Below, in pieces: positions 8,401-18,694 of a stretch of DNA of 64,000 bases (the first letter of the stretch is position 1; each line of letters begins with the position of its first letter). A program made the translations under genes and the position numbers. This DNA comes from Mycobacterium kyogaense (lineage in GTDB: Bacteria > Actinomycetota > Actinomycetes > Mycobacteriales > Mycobacteriaceae). Under the pieces are notes generated by a model. The model made no database searches. It saw only the letters and a list, made by a program, of their open reading frames with translations, and had not been told where the DNA came from. The stretch is taken from contig NZ_QJUA01000011.1 in assembly GCF_003254575.1 (NCBI RefSeq), forward strand, positions 62,001 through 126,000, written 5' to 3'.

Positions 8401-11244
8401 AACGACATTCGCGATTCCCCCGTGGCCGTCGTCGACGGAAATCGTGAAGGCGTCCAGGCGATCAGCGGCGCTGGCCGTCGCGGCGGACGCAGCTGTACGC
8501 AATGCAGCTGTCGGTGTATAAGTCCACTGCCCGGTGGATTCGTCGAACGTCACCTCCACGCCCTTGGCTGAGGTGCCGACCGTGAAGATCGGCGGATCAC
8601 CGTCAGGATCGGTGACAGCGACTGTCCCGATGACGGTTCCCGTGACGGCGGCCGGCGCACCGCCGGTGACCGGTGTGATCTCGGGTGGCTCGTTGGCGGG
8701 GCTGATCTGGACGTCGATCACGGTGGTCTGCACTCCGCCGTAGCCGTCGCGGAAGGTGAACGTGACCGTGGCCACCGTCGGGTCTGCCGCCGCCAGGGCC
8801 GCGAAGCGCATCATCCGCCCGGTGCCGCCGCCCGCCAATGCCGCGGCGGCAGCGTGCCGGGCTCCCGGAGTGGCCTCGAATGTCCATACGCCCGTGGTGA
8901 TGTCGTACTCGACGGAGCCCTGTGCGGGGTCGACGTCGATGTCGGCGTTGACCGGGTCGCCGTCGGCGTCTGTGACGATGATGACCCCCGACGTGACGCC
9001 GGTGTCGGCGTCGACCTGCTGCTCGGGTTCCTCGGTGACCACCGGCACCTCGTTGGCGCCGATGATCGACACCGTGATCGGGACGACGGTGGTGGTCCCC
9101 TCCGAGTCGGTGACCGTAACGGTGAAGGTGTGCAGTTTGTCCGTGGTGTCGGCGTTGTCTGCTGCCGCCTGGTGGCGCGCTGCCGGGGTCGGCGTGTAGG
9201 TCCACGTGCCTCCGGCGTCGACGGTGGCCTCGCCGAGCCCGCTGTCGTCGCTCACCTCGTATTCCAGCGGCCCGCCCGACGGGTTGGGCACGGTGATGAC
9301 GCCGGTGGCGGGCTCCTCGCCGGAGGCGGCCAGCGGACTGACCGCCACGGTGACGTCGAAGGTGTCGAATCCGCCGTATCCGTCGGTGACTGTCACGGTG
9401 AACGTGTCACTGACGTCGGACTCCGTTGCGTCCTGACGCGCGGAAACCGTTGGCGTGTAGGTGAATTTACCGTCGGCCGCGATGACGACCTTGCCCTTGG
9501 CGGTGGTGGCGGATCCGCTGAAGGTGAGCGTGTCGCCGTCGGTGTCACTGGCCGTCAGTGTGCCGCTCACCGCCCCGGTGGTGGAATCGGCGTCCCCGGA
9601 CATCGCCGAACCACCCACCGGGGCGGCGTTGTTGGGGCTGATGGAGACGGTCACCGGAACCGTCAGGACCCCGCCTTTGCCGTCTGCCACCGTCACCGAG
9701 AAGCTGTCGCTGCGCAGGGCGGCACCCGCATTCGTCGCCGCGGCGGCGTGCCGCGCCGCCGCGGTCGGCGTGTAGGTGAAACTGCCGTCCGATGTCACGA
9801 CGACGGTCCCCCGGACGGGTGTGTCAGCGCTGAGCGCGTAGGTGAGGGTGTCGCCGTTGGGATCGGTGGCGGTCACGGTTCCGGTAACGACGCCGTCGCT
9901 GTCGGGATCGCCAACGGACGCAGAACCGTTGGTCGGCGCGGCGTTCGGAGGTGGCGGAGCGATCCGTACGTAGACGGCCGTGGCGGCTGTGCCGCCGTGT
10001 CCGTCGTCGACGGTGACGGTGAAGCTGTCGAGACGCCGGAAGATGCTGCGTGCGTCCTGCCGGGCCTGTTCGGTGGGGGTGTAGGTGAACCGGCCTTGGG
10101 CATCCACCGTCACGGTGCCGCGCGCTGTGGTGGCGGGCGCGGTGTAGGTGATGGTGTCACCGTCTTTGTCGGTGACGACAACGCTGCCCCGCACAATGCC
10201 CGACGTCGCATCCGGTGCCGAAACCGTGTTCTTGACCGTGGGTCTGGCGTTGACGGGCCGAATGGCCACGGTGATCGGCACGACAGCTGTGCCGCCGGCG
10301 CCGTCGGACACGGTGATGGTGAAGGCGTCGGTCCCGACGCTCCCGGGTGCGGCAGCGGCATGCCGGGCGGTGGCGTCGGGTGTATAGGTGAACGTGCCGT
10401 AGCGGTTGACGGTCACGCTTCCCGTGAGTGGCGTCGATGCGACGTAGGTCAGCCGGTCACGATCCGCGTCTGAGCCGCGGACGTCGCCGACCACCTTGCC
10501 GCTGAACGCACTCGGGCTCCTCTGGTAGGCCAGACTCGCGGTCGGCGCTGTGTTGGGCGTAGCGGACTCTCGACGGGACGCGGCAGCGAGCAGCCACATC
10601 GCGGGCGCGATGATGGGCGCCCCGCCCGGAGCAGGTGCGGCGGGCACCGCAGGTGTCGTGAGGCTTCTCATCTCGGTGACGCCGGAAGTGCGATACGCGA
10701 CGATCTCCACGGCGGGTGCACCGGCGCCCGCAGAGTCCGGCGATGGCAAGGGTTTCGAGGGCTCACCGGGGTCGGCAGCGGGCAAGGACTCGGCCGCTGG
10801 CGTCTGTGTGCCGGAGTCACCGCCGTCGGTCACCGCATCGGACTCGTCAGCCGCAGGCGTGTGCTGTTCGACGGAGCGTGGGGTTCGACGCATCGGTCGG
10901 TCACGGCCGGTGTCCGCGGGCTCGTCGACATTCTCTTCGTCCGCATCAGGTGGCTCGACATCTGACTCTCCGTCGCCAGAGGCAGCCTCGTCGGAGGGGC
11001 TGTCGTCGGAAGGGTCGTCGTCGGCAGGAACATCTGCTTCCTGGTCGTCCGACTCCTGGCTGGGCGCCGTGGGGTCCTTTGCCGGCCCCGTGCGCTCCGG
11101 CGTGCCCGGAGTGTCCGAGCCCCCGGACGGCGTCGTTGCCGACGTCTCCTCATCCGCCGTTGCGATTGCCGCCGGCGCGGCCAGACCCACCCCGAGCAGA
11201 ACGGCAAGAGCGCCGACCCGACCCACGCATGTTGATGCCTTCAT
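5434..11244 (-). CDS. Giant exported protein: Ig-like/cadherin-type repeats plus beta-propeller
   Basis: This is a 1936-residue protein. The ATG at 11244 is chosen because a clear signal peptide follows (MKAST, then GALAVLLGVGLAAPAAIATA, cleavage near residue 30). An in-frame extension to 11448 precedes it without signal features. Residues 31-200 are an acidic Ser/Thr/Pro/Asp linker. Residues about 232-955 hold seven repeats of roughly 100 residues, each with a DxDGDxxTY strand, an FTYTPTxxARHAA-like motif and a DGxGGxxxVxV end (VCBS/Ig-like). Residues about 960-1936 are beta-propeller-like, with many SxDGxxxY and short blade repeats (YncE/NHL style). No LPXTG or C-terminal membrane anchor is visible, so it is probably secreted or held non-covalently at the surface. 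Binding to a ligand or the cell wall is plausible but unproven. Confidence 0.85.
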   Translation of the reverse strand: MKASTCVGRVGALAVLLGVGLAAPAAIATADEETSATTPSGGSDTPGTPERTGPAKDPTAPSQESDDQEADVPADDDPSDDSPSDEAASGDGESDVEPPDADEENVDEPADTGRDRPMRRTPRSVEQHTPAADESDAVTDGGDSGTQTPAAESLPAADPGEPSKPLPSPDSAGAGAPAVEIVAYRTSGVTEMRSLTTPAVPAAPAPGGAPIIAPAMWLLAAASRRESATPNTAPTASLAYQRSPSAFSGKVVGDVRGSDADRDRLTYVASTPLTGSVTVNRYGTFTYTPDATARHAAAAPGSVGTDAFTITVSDGAGGTAVVPITVAIRPVNARPTVKNTVSAPDATSGIVRGSVVVTDKDGDTITYTAPATTARGTVTVDAQGRFTYTPTEQARQDARSIFRRLDSFTVTVDDGHGGTAATAVYVRIAPPPPNAAPTNGSASVGDPDSDGVVTGTVTATDPNGDTLTYALSADTPVRGTVVVTSDGSFTYTPTAAARHAAAATNAGAALRSDSFSVTVADGKGGVLTVPVTVSISPNNAAPVGGSAMSGDADSTTGAVSGTLTASDTDGDTLTFSGSATTAKGKVVIAADGKFTYTPTVSARQDATESDVSDTFTVTVTDGYGGFDTFDVTVAVSPLAASGEEPATGVITVPNPSGGPLEYEVSDDSGLGEATVDAGGTWTYTPTPAARHQAAADNADTTDKLHTFTVTVTDSEGTTTVVPITVSIIGANEVPVVTEEPEQQVDADTGVTSGVIIVTDADGDPVNADIDVDPAQGSVEYDITTGVWTFEATPGARHAAAAALAGGGTGRMMRFAALAAADPTVATVTFTFRDGYGGVQTTVIDVQISPANEPPEITPVTGGAPAAVTGTVIGTVAVTDPDGDPPIFTVGTSAKGVEVTFDESTGQWTYTPTAALRTAASAATASAADRLDAFTISVDDGHGGIANVVVSVPILFSTTPDGHIAINGTTARPIVVSSDGRRAYLSTVEVAADGTTDYRLTVIDTVARTGYLVPLGSVDGPIILSADGARAYTTSGQNVMLIDTATATTRSIALPGRTLEDVTFSAAGDRVYVTTSDFSGDYALAIIDTTTDAVRTVDLPDDMTDAVRVTPDGLRAFVMTASARGGPAAALVEVDLVTGQTELGIFLEDGQLLTPVTYSADSRYAYYVVRAPGGDPDTSIDFFFRVDTDTMEGGGGQIDSPVQGSIQLSGDGATGFLLAQQYNQVTQRWDNYIKIEGPSFDRSTWPFGGGNVVTSDLLVADDGRFFVGTALEDGSEFYLTVVDDNDHSSYDILVPGSLSGLSLSADGTQVYGTAATADGLSFVVITVATEEVQSVALPGNTVDALAISPNESQVYALTSQGGTHLLSLDAIPQPPVFGVPQISTVVGTTRSGYQFIYDENIDTTTVLVADSDGNVDVAGTVSGSMVSGPLSRRVTSEVVTLADGGIAFVPVSESDYDDGFANLVVVTPEATLTSILVPVYGQWIRSAEGTNYYLGLDSTDETAAVWRVTSAGQVSSHVRGYAANSYPIAGVTGSDGTLYVAVSQFGLDNTERASLWRISPSGDESIVALTPLDGTEITDRSYARSVVLGTDGTVYLLADTTGVEPDGRLNQSAGVLVVTADGSVYRSFLPVPSGADSIATAGDTAVFGWYDRNNSWVAVVDAEGNRIDHPVAGFQGDPVSTTDGSGAYLRIGGGQLLYVNADGSVSTVDVGTYRGDIVAGRGATVYLLDGAGGRLIAVTDGVSQSSALGATFDVGSLQFADDGTVFAIVGDGFGYRVAIPSAGVLTDTLYGTDVSQFQVEVIGNTAHIAGQTADGTQLLSIDSDGATVFTEFFSYDGNMPSGPVEIGPDGTFYYAFYEEIYGGPSDVQQLTRVFAANADGTREVFVTEGAPPMIFDQFAASAVSVAPDGTLYVTVGTTDDNGQIVTTVHVVSAATSL

Positions 11245-11675
11245 GAATTCCCCCGAAACACACGGCCACTCCCCACGGCGACCGCTGCGTGTGATTCTGG
11301 CAAATAATCGGCTGAACCGCCGGGATTTCCGAGCATCCGTCTCGGCAAGAGGAAAATGGACCATATCGTCTCTTAATGCAAGCAGGTCACGAGGCTGCCC
11401 CGCGGCTAGTGGCGTGGAACCGGCACTCGAGCAAAGTTGATTGCGCAAACAACTCGCGTCGCTGCGTCCTGCCGCCGGGCGCGCGGTCGACGGACATCAG
11501 CGGCCGGAGCCTGCGGCGGCGGCTTTCCTGCAAGGTGAGACGCACTCGCTGGCCAGGGCATCATCAGTGATCACAGAAGGAACGGACCCAACTTTCGTCA
11601 CAGCAGTATCACAGGATGGTTCCGCGGAGATTGCTGAGCGGTTTGCTGCGAGCTCTCCAGCGGGTACCCGGCAGC
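11245..11675. promoter_or_regulatory. Divergent intergenic region upstream of the giant gene and an SRPBCC gene
   Basis: These 431 bp separate the giant surface protein gene (minus strand) from the SRPBCC gene (plus strand). They contain copy 2 of the 63-bp repeat (11589-11651). A weak GGGG stretch lies just before the giant gene's ATG. No credible small gene is seen, and the short open frames here lack ribosome-binding sites. Confidence 0.5.
11589..11651. repeat. 63-bp imperfect direct repeat, copy 2
   Basis: This is the partner of 5355-5417 in the same orientation, 6.2 kb apart and bracketing the giant gene. GTCACA (11597-11602) and ATCACA (11608-11613) again sit 11 bp apart. Here it lies upstream of the giant gene on one side and immediately upstream of the SRPBCC gene on the other. 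Confidence 0.75.
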
Positions 11676-12131
11676 ATGCCCACCGTGTCCCGTACCTTCA
11701 CCGTCAGTCCGCCGCCTCCGGTCGTCGTCGACTACCTCAAGGACTTCGCGCACGCCGAGCAGTGGGATCCGGGCACCCGGAGTTGTGAACGCATCGACAG
11801 CGGCCCGGTCACCGAAGGCGCGTACTGGCACAACGTCACGAAGATCCTCGGCGTCACCGCCGAGCTGACCTACACCCTCGACGAGCTCACCGACCGCAAG
11901 GTCGTTTTCGTCGGGGAGAACGGCTCATCGACGTCGGTCGACACCATCACCGTCGAACCGGAGGGCCCCGGATCGGTGATCACCTACGAGGCAGAGTTGC
12001 ACATGCACGGCACCGCGCGACTGCTCAATCCGGTGATGAAGCTGGCGTTCGAGAAGATGGCCGGCGACACCGAGAAGCAGTTGGCGGCGGTGCTGAACGG
12101 ACTCGATCAGCGCGGCGGCGTCAGCCGGTAG
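11676..12131 (+). CDS. SRPBCC (polyketide cyclase/START-like) family protein
   Basis: This 151-residue protein starts at ATG 11676; longer in-frame starts (11616) add residues that do not fit the fold. It begins with the typical first strand (VSRTFTVSPPPPVVVDYLKDF), followed by a helix carrying AEQWDPGT, and ends in the long C-terminal helix (LNPVMKLAFEKMAGDTEKQLAAVLN). That is the helix-grip fold of SRPBCC proteins, which bind hydrophobic ligands in a cavity. The substrate is unknown. It is a single gene, convergent with the next (25-bp overlap). Confidence 0.75.
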   Translation: MPTVSRTFTVSPPPPVVVDYLKDFAHAEQWDPGTRSCERIDSGPVTEGAYWHNVTKILGVTAELTYTLDELTDRKVVFVGENGSSTSVDTITVEPEGPGSVITYEAELHMHGTARLLNPVMKLAFEKMAGDTEKQLAAVLNGLDQRGGVSR

Positions 12132-13417
12132 ATCGCATCGGCGGCGTCGTCGGTGATGTAGACCGCGCCGTCCGGGCCGGTGACCGCCGCGACGGGTCGG
12201 CCCCACCGGGAGCCGTTGTCGCCCTGGAAGCCGCCGAGCAGGGTCTGCTGGTTCTCCAGCCGACCGTCGCGCCACGGATAGAACGACACCTCGGGTTCGC
12301 GCGGCGGCTGGCGGTTCCACGATCCGTGTACGCCGATCAGAGCCCCTTGCGCGTACGGCGCGGGCAGTGCGCCGTCGACGAAGCTCAGGCCCAGCGGCGC
12401 CGAGTGGGCACCCATGCTCTGCTCGACGGCCGGCAATGTCGCGCAATCCAATTCGGTGCCGTCCGGATTGGTCTGGACATCCCGGACGAACGGGAGATCA
12501 GCGGGCCCGCCAGCGGGATTGCAGTACGGCCAGCCCAATTCGCGGCCCGGCGTCAGGCGCGCGATCTGCTCGGGAGGGTTCTCGCCGACGTAGGCGGGGT
12601 CGACCTGGCCGGTGCTCGGGTCGGCGACGTTGTCACGCCCGTTGTTCGCGGTCCACAGGGATCCGTCGGGTGCGACGGCCAGACCGGTGCCGTTGCGGAC
12701 GCCGGTGGCGAACGGCGCGGCGGGCCCGCCGCCGGGCGGGACCCGCATGATTGTGGCGCGCGGCGGCGTGGCGGTGCGGTCGGCAGCCGAGATGTTGCCG
12801 GTCGAGCCGATCGAGAAGTACACCGCGCCGTCGGGTCCGACGGCCACGCTCTTGAGTGCGTGCGAGTACGCGCCACGCAGGTCGGGGCTCTTGGCGTCGG
12901 GCAGGCCGCCGGCGACCACGCGGGGATTCGTCGCGGCCCCGTTCGCGTAGTCGTATGCGTTGATCTCATCGCTCTGCGCGACGTAGAGCGTCGACCCGGC
13001 AATTGCGAGTCCGTGCGGCTGGTCCAGGCCGTCGAGCAGCACCGACTGGGTCGTGCCGGCATCGCCTGGCGTGAACCGCAAGACCGTGCCCGCGCTCGGC
13101 ACCGACACCAGCAGCGTGCCGTCCGGCGCCCACAGCGCCAGCCGCGGTCGCGGCGTCCGTGCCCACACCGACAGCTGCCATCCCGTCGGCACCCGGACCT
13201 GCCGCGGCTGGTCGAACGGCGCCTGCGCCATGCCGGGTGGCACGGTTACCTCGACGGTGCTCATGCCGGTCTGCGGCACCGAGGTCGCACCCGACGACGG
13301 GGCCGCAGACGGCGATGAGGCTGGCGGCGCGGGTTCCGAGGCGGTGCTGCACCCGGCGACCATGGTGGCCGCGACGAGCAGCGCGCCGACGTGGCTAGGC
13401 CGCGGCGAGACCGGCAT
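12107..13417 (-). CDS. Sorbosone-dehydrogenase-like beta-propeller lipoprotein
   Basis: This is a 436-residue protein. The ATG at 13417 gives a lipoprotein signal peptide with lipobox VAGC (Cys23); upstream in-frame codons belong to the pirin gene. The mature part is a soluble-quinoprotein-type propeller of the PQQ-dependent sugar dehydrogenase/L-sorbosone dehydrogenase family. It has QPHGLAIAGSTLYVAQ, a VRNGTGLAVAPDGSLW blade, GRELGWPYC and a conserved GVHGSWNR motif near the end. The cofactor and substrate are not proven. It is translationally linked to the upstream pirin gene (23-bp overlap), so the pair probably forms an operon. It is predicted to be anchored on the outer face of the membrane. 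Confidence 0.75.
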   Translation of the reverse strand: MPVSPRPSHVGALLVAATMVAGCSTASEPAPPASSPSAAPSSGATSVPQTGMSTVEVTVPPGMAQAPFDQPRQVRVPTGWQLSVWARTPRPRLALWAPDGTLLVSVPSAGTVLRFTPGDAGTTQSVLLDGLDQPHGLAIAGSTLYVAQSDEINAYDYANGAATNPRVVAGGLPDAKSPDLRGAYSHALKSVAVGPDGAVYFSIGSTGNISAADRTATPPRATIMRVPPGGGPAAPFATGVRNGTGLAVAPDGSLWTANNGRDNVADPSTGQVDPAYVGENPPEQIARLTPGRELGWPYCNPAGGPADLPFVRDVQTNPDGTELDCATLPAVEQSMGAHSAPLGLSFVDGALPAPYAQGALIGVHGSWNRQPPREPEVSFYPWRDGRLENQQTLLGGFQGDNGSRWGRPVAAVTGPDGAVYITDDAADAIYRLTPPR

Positions 13418-14162
13418 GCATCTCCCAGACGAGGATCTCGGCGGCGTCCGTGGCGGTGACGCGCTGGCCACCGGATGCGGTGAACCGCACGGCGTCTCCT
13501 TCGTGTAGTGCTCCGGCGCCCTCGAGGACCACCTCGCCGCGGGGGACGAACAGGTGCAGGTAGGGGGCATCGGGAAGTTCCACGGTCTGGCCCGGCTGCA
13601 GCCGGGCGCCGTGCAGAGCCGCGTAGCGGTTGGCGATCGTGATGGCCGCAGCGTCGCGGTGCTCGGGCATGCCCGAGGCGATCGTCACGAGACCGCCGCG
13701 CAGCAGCTCGTCGTCGATCTCGAGTTGCTGGTAGCCCGGGGTGATCCCGGATTCGTCGGGGACCACCCACATCTGCACGAAATGTACTGGCTCAGAATGG
13801 GATTGGTCGCCGGTCAGCGTCCATGAGTCGTTTTTTTCGGAGTGCAGGATGCCGCGGCCCGCCGACATGCGCTGCGCCAAACCGGGGTAGATGACTCCGG
13901 AGTGGCCGGTCGAGTCCTGGTGCACCAGCGAGCCGCGTAACACCCACGTGACGATTTCCATGTCGCGGTGCGGGTGGGTGTCAAAACCGGTGCCGGGCTT
14001 GACGATGTCGTCGTTGTTGACCAGCAGCAGCCCGTGGTGGGTGTTGTCGGGTTCGTAGTGACCGCCGAACGAGAACGAGTGCTTGGAGTCCAGCCAGGCG
14101 ATCTTCGTGGCTGCGCGGTCGGCGGCGCGGCGGACGTCGACGACGCTCTGGATGCTGCTCAT
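13395..14162 (-). CDS. Pirin family protein (Rv0181c-like)
   Basis: This is a 255-residue protein. ATG 14162 is preferred because GAGGAG lies eight bases upstream; a GTG nine bases further up has no spacing for a ribosome-binding site. The N-terminal cupin has the pirin metal motif (FDTHPHRDMEIVTWVLRG, then HQDSTGH and a GRGILHSE segment). The C-terminal cupin ends in EILVWEMHAG. Pirins are iron-binding cupins, some with quercetin dioxygenase or redox-sensing roles. It is divergently transcribed from a MarR regulator, which is the likely controller, and matches Rv0181c in order. Confidence 0.85.
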   Translation of the reverse strand: MSSIQSVVDVRRAADRAATKIAWLDSKHSFSFGGHYEPDNTHHGLLLVNNDDIVKPGTGFDTHPHRDMEIVTWVLRGSLVHQDSTGHSGVIYPGLAQRMSAGRGILHSEKNDSWTLTGDQSHSEPVHFVQMWVVPDESGITPGYQQLEIDDELLRGGLVTIASGMPEHRDAAAITIANRYAALHGARLQPGQTVELPDAPYLHLFVPRGEVVLEGAGALHEGDAVRFTASGGQRVTATDAAEILVWEMHAGLAAA

Positions 14163-14222
14163 GGGAATCACTCCTCGGGAGTCCTGGCCAGCCTAGGTGG
14201 CTGCTCTGCATCCGACAACATG

Positions 14223-14236
14223 CATGACACATCATG
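14223..14236. promoter_or_regulatory. Candidate MarR operator between pirin and marR
   Basis: CATGA-CACA-TCATG is a perfect inverted repeat with 5-bp arms and a 4-bp spacer. It sits in the 93-bp divergent gap between the pirin and MarR genes, next to a -10-like CATGTATT. Such a site between a MarR gene and its divergent target is typical of autoregulation. Confidence 0.45.
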
Positions 14237-14255
14237 TATTCCGTACAGTGGGGTG

Positions 14256-14696
14256 ATGGAGTGGCTCACTGCTGAGCAGCAGCGCATCTGGCGCGACTAT
14301 CTGGCGATGGTCAGCAGGCTGCACACCGCGATGCACCGGCAGCTGCAGTCCGACTGCGAGCTCTCGTTGTCGGACTACGACGTGCTCGTCGCCCTGTCCG
14401 AACGCGGGCCCTTGCGCATCACCGAACTGGGGGAGCTGATCGGGTGGGAGCAGAGCCGGCTCTCCCACCAGTTGCGTCGCATGCGCGGACGCGGTCTCGT
14501 CGAACGCCACGGCGACGACGACGACCGCCGGGCGGCCACGGTCGCAATCACCGCCGAGGGCCGGTCGGCGTTGGAGGTCGCTGCGCCGGGCCACGTCGAA
14601 CTGGTGCGCTCCGTCATGTTCGACGGGCTCTCGCCCGCGCAGCAGCGCGCGTTCGGGGCGGCGATCGGCCGGGTGCTCGACCGGCTCCCGCGCTGA
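14256..14696 (+). CDS. MarR family transcriptional regulator
   Basis: This is a 146-residue protein starting at ATG 14256 (MEWLTAEQQRIW). The winged helix is clear: LRITELGELIGWEQSRLSHQ is the recognition helix region, and RHGDDDDRRAATVAITAEGR is the wing with the usual DxRxxxVxLTxxG pattern. N- and C-terminal helices provide the dimer interface. It is divergent from pirin, which it probably represses in response to a small ligand or oxidant. Confidence 0.85.
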   Translation: MEWLTAEQQRIWRDYLAMVSRLHTAMHRQLQSDCELSLSDYDVLVALSERGPLRITELGELIGWEQSRLSHQLRRMRGRGLVERHGDDDDRRAATVAITAEGRSALEVAAPGHVELVRSVMFDGLSPAQQRAFGAAIGRVLDRLPR

Positions 14697-14710
14697 GCCG
14701 GTCAGTCCTC

Positions 14711-14830
14711 TCCAGCTCTTCTGGTCGGACTCCTCAACGCGGCTCGTGCCTCGCCGCTTGATCGTCGTCCTCTAGCTCTTCTGGTCGGACTCCTCAACGC
14801 GGCTCGTGCGTCGCCGCTTGATCGTCGTCC
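14711..14830. repeat. 60-bp tandem duplication across the 3' end of the arsR gene
   Basis: Two adjacent 60-bp copies, 14711-14770 and 14771-14830, differ at two positions only (14713/14773 and 14750/14810). The unit covers the last codons and stop of the ArsR gene plus 23 bp beyond, so a second copy of the gene's tail lies downstream of its stop. The near identity suggests a recent duplication or strand slippage. Confidence 0.9.
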
Positions 14831-15141
14831 TCCACGAAGGCTCGCAACCGGTCGATGCGCTGGTCCCAGCGCTGCGACAAGGTGCCCAGAAGGTCCTGCG
14901 CCGCGTGCAGCGAGGTGGTCTGCACCGTCCAGATCCGTTCCCGCCCCCGCTTCTCGCTCCGTACCACGCCGGCTGATTCGAGCAGGGTGAGGTGCTTCGT
15001 CGCCGCCTGCCGCGTCACCGGAATCGCCTGCGTGACAGCCGATGTCGAGCACGGCCCGGTGTCGCACAACCACACCACCATCCTCAGTCGATGGGGATCG
15101 CCCAAAGCGTCGAACAGCGGTGCTGCGGTCGCCAGGCTCAC
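14794..15141 (-). CDS. ArsR family transcriptional regulator
   Basis: This is a 115-residue protein. GTG 15141 is chosen because it overlaps the stop of the upstream SRPBCC gene (GTGA); the frame extends further upstream but inside that gene. The winged helix is intact (LFDALGDPHRLRMVVWL, then VTRQAATKHLTLLESAGVVRSEKRGRERIW). No classical metal-binding ELCVCDL motif is present, so it is not a metalloregulator of the SmtB type. ArsR/SRPBCC pairs are common in actinobacteria; the regulator represses its own operon, probably through the twin palindromes at 15623-15684. The 3' end lies within a 60-bp tandem duplication. Confidence 0.85.
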   Translation of the reverse strand: MSLATAAPLFDALGDPHRLRMVVWLCDTGPCSTSAVTQAIPVTRQAATKHLTLLESAGVVRSEKRGRERIWTVQTTSLHAAQDLLGTLSQRWDQRIDRLRAFVEDDDQAATHEPR

Positions 15142-15617
15142 GCCCACTGCGGCGCCGCCAGGTATTGCCCGATGAGGCGCAGCTGGGTGGCCCACCCACC
15201 GCTGTTGTCGGCGAACGCCGCGGCGCGGTGCGAATCAGGCAGTGCGTCGAAACCCGATTCGACGATCTCGAGCAGCACGCCGCCGTCGGCTTCGGTGAGC
15301 GTGAACTCCACGAGCGTGGTCAGCTCCGCGAATTCGGGCTCCTGCAGCGGGTTCCACCGAAACGCGAAATAGCGCGGCGGCTCGACTGCCACCACGTGCA
15401 GGGGAAACGACACGCCGGCGAAATCTGCCTGCTGTGCGGCCACCGCGTCGTCGACCGCGGTGGGTGTCATCACCCCGGTCACCGTCGCGCCTGCGGCGAA
15501 CGGGCCGTCCACCGTCATGCCGAACCACGTACCGAATTGTTCGGACTCACTGATCGCCCGCCACACGCGGTCCAGCGGCGCGCGCAGCAGGGCACTCTTC
15601 TCGATGCGATCTGTCAT
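15138..15617 (-). CDS. SRPBCC/AHSA1-like protein paired with ArsR
   Basis: This is a 159-residue protein. The ATG at 15617 has a strong AGGAGG nine bases upstream. The sequence opens with IEKSALLRAPLDRVWRAISESEQFGTWFG, the standard first strand and helix of the activator-of-Hsp90-like branch of SRPBCC. It ends in a long helix with WATQLRLIGQYLAA. The function is unknown; such proteins often bind hydrophobic compounds. It is the first gene of a two-gene unit with arsR. Its ribosome-binding site lies inside a palindrome, which suggests that ArsR binding blocks both transcription and access to the start. Confidence 0.8.
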   Translation of the reverse strand: MTDRIEKSALLRAPLDRVWRAISESEQFGTWFGMTVDGPFAAGATVTGVMTPTAVDDAVAAQQADFAGVSFPLHVVAVEPPRYFAFRWNPLQEPEFAELTTLVEFTLTEADGGVLLEIVESGFDALPDSHRAAAFADNSGGWATQLRLIGQYLAAPQWA

Positions 15618-15622
15618 GATAT

Positions 15623-15684
15623 GCAACCTCCTGGTTGCCCTTAAAGTTAAAGGAGGTCGACACGATGCGCAACCTTTTGGTTGC
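15623..15684. promoter_or_regulatory. Twin palindromic operators for the SRPBCC-arsR operon
   Basis: GCAACC-N4-GGTTGC occurs twice, at 15623-15638 and 15669-15684, with centres 46 bp apart. The first includes the AGGAGG ribosome-binding site of the SRPBCC gene; the second lies just beyond the sigG stop. A T/A-rich segment (TTAAAGTTAAAG on the plus strand) between them could hold the promoter. Two identical sites around a promoter fit a dimeric repressor, most likely the ArsR protein of the operon. Confidence 0.65.
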
Positions 15685-15689
15685 TTTTA

Positions 15690-18615
<2,926 letters not shown>

Positions 18616-18694
18616 CTGTGGATGAAAACGGTTGCGGGGATGGGCGATACTGGTCAGCGATGACATGTCTGCCGCCCGGCCTAGGTTTCCCGGC

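Noticed and set aside
8854..10473. Long plus-strand frame (539 codons) opposite the giant protein gene
   Set aside because: It is an antisense shadow of the repeat region; the minus-strand frame has signal peptide, repeats and family motifs, and this one has none.
15669..15684. Hairpin after sigG as a rho-independent terminator
   Set aside because: The run of T follows the hairpin on the plus strand, but sigG is read from the minus strand, and the same palindrome recurs at 15623; an operator is the better reading.
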